DNA from: Flavobacterium salmonis
Lineage (GTDB): Bacteria > Bacteroidota > Bacteroidia > Flavobacteriales > Flavobacteriaceae
Assembly (NCBI RefSeq): GCF_903819435.1
Contig: NZ_CAIJDP010000060.1
Location: forward strand, 124,001-188,000
Length of the DNA: 64,000 nt
Direction: 5' to 3'
Shown here: piece after piece, positions 61,822 through 64,000 of the stretch
How the letters are laid out: every line of letters starts with the position of its first letter
Position numbering within the stretch: the first letter of the stretch is position 1
Translations under genes and position numbers: made by a program
The notes under the pieces: generated by a model
Told to the model about the DNA's origin: nothing
Databases searched by the model: none
The model's input: the letters and a program-made list of their open reading frames with translations, nothing else

Positions 61822-64000
61822 ATGAAAATTAAGTTTACTAACAATGTTTTCCTTTCCAGGAAATCGTTTACACTGTTTATTATGAAAACTTTTATATTTT
61901 TATTTTGCACAACAGTTTTCAGTTTTACTCCGGGGAAAATATTCTCTCAGAATGATAAAATCATAATTGATGCAGATAAAACAGTAACCGTTGACGAGGT
62001 TTTCGATATGATTCGAAGACAAACAAAATATGCTTTTATTTACCATGAAGATTTATTTGATAAAGTCCCTAAAGTCAGCCTTAAAAAAGGAACTATAGAT
62101 GCTGGTAAACTTCTGGAAGAAAGTCTAAAAAAAGGTAATTTTGAAGTAACTGTCACGGCAAACAAGACCATTCTTATAAGAGAAAAAGAGGTAAAACCTG
62201 TATATGCGAGCAACATGATTACGGGAAAAGTGCTGGATGAAAATGGCCTGCCGCTTCCTGGTGTAACGGTTTCACTTGTGGGAGGAAACAAAAATGGAGT
62301 ATCTGATTTTGATGGACAATTTTATATTGAACTGCCCTCAGGAAAGCATACCCTTAAAGTCTCTTACCTGGGGTATAAAACACAAGAAATTACAGTTGAA
62401 AACCAAACTTCCATTACCATCAAAATGCAGCCCGATTTAGCTAAGTTAGATGAGATAGTCGTGATTGGTTATGGAACAACTACCAAAAGAACAACCACAG
62501 GATCTGTTGTAAAGATTACTGCTGAAGATATTGAAAAACAACCCGTAACCAATATTCTGCAGACATTACAGGGAAGAACTCCCGGGGTTTTTGTTACACA
62601 GACATCCGGTTATGCAGGAAGTGATATGAATATCAGCATTCGAGGCAGAAATTTTATTGAGGGAAAAAACCTGCCGCTTTATATTGTTGACGGTGTTCCT
62701 TATATTGGAGACGACATTAAACAACAAACACAGAATGACAATGTACTGCGAGGAGCTCAAAAATCAACGAGTCCGCTAAACATTATTAACCCAAATGATA
62801 TTGAAAGTATCGAAATTCTGAAAGATGCTGATGCAACCGCAATTTACGGTTCCAGAGGTGCCAATGGTGTTGTACTAATCACTACTAAAAAAGGAAAAGC
62901 AGGAAAAACAGAATTTACAGTAACCACAAACTCCGGATTTTCTGAAGTAGCCCATATGGTTAAAACATTAGAAACTCCTGCTTACCTAAATATGCTGCAA
63001 ACGGCATTAACCAATAGTGGTGCTGTCGCCAATGTAAGAAATAATGGTATTGCTCTTAGGGAGTGGGACCCCAATGTTAACAATAACTGGCAGAAAAAAC
63101 TAATAGGCGGTACAGGTAATTTTAATAATTTCTCTGCTTCCTTAAGAGGTGGAAACGAAACCACAAACTTTCTTGTAAGCGGTGCTTATCATAAAGAAAC
63201 TACAGTGGTACCGGGAGATTTCAGTTATGACAAATTCTCGACCAACTTTAACATCAATCATACTACTCTAGACAAAAAATTAAAAATAGGGGCTTCAGTA
63301 ATTTTTGCGACAGACAACAACAACCTTCCTTTCTTTGACATTACAACATATGCAGTAGGGATTGCACCAAACCGTCCAATATACAATGCAGACGGGAGTT
63401 ACTACTGGTCCTCAACTTATGGTAGCGACATTAACCCACTGGCTGCTTTAGACAAAAGGGTAAGAGATAAAGGTATGAACCTGATTACAAGTTTAAGCCT
63501 TCAATATGATATTGCGAAAGGATTTTCTTTCAAGACTGATTTAGGATACGGCAGAGCGCAAATGCAGAGTAGTGAGACCATGCCCGGATCGGCAATCAAT
63601 TATGTTTTTTTTGAATCAATCGGCAGTAATGTAAACTTTCAAAGATCCTATACAGCGTCAACCAATAATACCAATAATTTTAGTGTTGAACCCCAGCTTA
63701 ATTATACAAAAGATTTATGGAAAGGAAATCTGACAGTACTTGTGGGAGGATCATGGCAAAATAGAAAATCTGAAATGCCTTCGTATGTTAGTTCAAGAGG
63801 ATACAGTGCTGACAATTTAATTGGCAATATGGCTGCTGCAGAATCCATAACAGCTACTAATGGCAGTACGGAATATAAGTATATTTCACTTTTTAGCAGG
63901 ATGAATTACAACATCCAAAATAAGTACATTCTAAATGCAAACTTTAGAAGGGACGGTTCTTCTAAATTTGGAGCTAATAACCGTTTTGGGAATTTTGGAT
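61822..64000 (+). CDS. SusC/RagA-type TonB-linked outer-membrane receptor with STN domain (cut at window end)
   Basis: The frame from the ATG at 61822 stays open to the last base; about 726 residues are visible and the barrel continues beyond the window. In order: a signal peptide (a second ATG at 61882 could be the real start), an STN domain (about 45-120, VDEVFDMIRRQTKYAFIYHED) that contacts FecR, a carboxypeptidase-regulatory-like domain (ITGKVLDENGLPLPGVTVSL), a TonB box/plug entry (DEIVVIGYGTTTKR) and a plug with ILQTLQGRTPGV. It imports an oligosaccharide or other large ligand with TonB energy. A SusD partner would be expected just downstream, outside the window. Confidence 0.93.
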   Translation, partial: MKIKFTNNVFLSRKSFTLFIMKTFIFLFCTTVFSFTPGKIFSQNDKIIIDADKTVTVDEVFDMIRRQTKYAFIYHEDLFDKVPKVSLKKGTIDAGKLLEESLKKGNFEVTVTANKTILIREKEVKPVYASNMITGKVLDENGLPLPGVTVSLVGGNKNGVSDFDGQFYIELPSGKHTLKVSYLGYKTQEITVENQTSITIKMQPDLAKLDEIVVIGYGTTTKRTTTGSVVKITAEDIEKQPVTNILQTLQGRTPGVFVTQTSGYAGSDMNISIRGRNFIEGKNLPLYIVDGVPYIGDDIKQQTQNDNVLRGAQKSTSPLNIINPNDIESIEILKDADATAIYGSRGANGVVLITTKKGKAGKTEFTVTTNSGFSEVAHMVKTLETPAYLNMLQTALTNSGAVANVRNNGIALREWDPNVNNNWQKKLIGGTGNFNNFSASLRGGNETTNFLVSGAYHKETTVVPGDFSYDKFSTNFNINHTTLDKKLKIGASVIFATDNNNLPFFDITTYAVGIAPNRPIYNADGSYYWSSTYGSDINPLAALDKRVRDKGMNLITSLSLQYDIAKGFSFKTDLGYGRAQMQSSETMPGSAINYVFFESIGSNVNFQRSYTASTNNTNNFSVEPQLNYTKDLWKGNLTVLVGGSWQNRKSEMPSYVSSRGYSADNLIGNMAAAESITATNGSTEYKYISLFSRMNYNIQNKYILNANFRRDGSSKFGANNRFGNFG

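Overview
The window reads as a chromosome segment of a flavobacterium (Bacteroidota, probably Flavobacterium or a close relative). Evidence: low GC, CTnDOT-type Tra proteins, MbnP/di-heme peroxidase pairs, an ECF sigma/FecR/SusC cascade, DUF2490 and STN domains, and promoter boxes of the TAnnTTTG type. No rRNA, tRNA, CRISPR array, integrase or intact insertion sequence was seen.

Region 1 (1-12.7 kb) is part of an integrative conjugative element. It starts inside traM and continues with traN, traO and a TraQ-like DUF3872 lipoprotein on the plus strand. An AT-rich minus-strand gene for a 958-residue ATPase follows, ending in a HEPN-like R-x4-H motif. Then comes a minus-strand replication/maintenance block: PRTRC genes (ThiF, B, an F-like protein, C, E), small unknowns, DUF932 and ssb.

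Region 2 (12.9-18.5 kb) is an AT-rich cargo island of seven mostly unrecognised genes on the plus strand, with a MITE-like element. It lies between two copies of a roughly 33-base direct repeat (12164 and 18469). Its products include a DUF6602 PD-(D/E)XK-like protein, a protein with HFT/CFTE/EREWR motifs, and a protein with an RRGHW C-terminal module recalling AcrVA2-type proteins. I read it as candidate defence or counter-defence cargo.

Region 3 (18.6-34.4 kb) holds ion, stress and respiratory genes. A fluoride riboswitch with a visible translational switch precedes a CLC-F type fluoride antiporter. Next are PAP2, DoxX-ChrA, a PAS histidine kinase, a decayed MATE gene beside an AraC regulator, an isochorismatase-like hydrolase and an ICMT-like methyltransferase. 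Two adjacent membrane cytochromes follow, CydA-like and each with a fused c-type haem domain, plus a previously unlisted 54-residue membrane protein before their terminator. A lipoprotein beta-carbonic anhydrase and a DUF2490 protein close the region.

Region 4 (34.4-42.7 kb, all minus strand) is a compact copper-related locus: two small Cys-rich membrane proteins, two MbnP-like lipoproteins paired with two di-heme peroxidases (MbnH/CcpA type), an outer-membrane protein with a CDACGC motif, a SCO protein, an AraC regulator, an exported superoxide dismutase and a YHS lipoprotein.

Region 5 (43-64 kb) is ordinary flavobacterial chromosome: AraC, phospholipase A1, O-acetylhomoserine sulfhydrylase, a universal stress protein, an RND-adaptor-TolC efflux operon, a third MbnP without a peroxidase, a duplicated SnoaL-like pair with NmrA and a divergent HxlR, and finally sigma factor, FecR and a SusC-type receptor that runs off the end.
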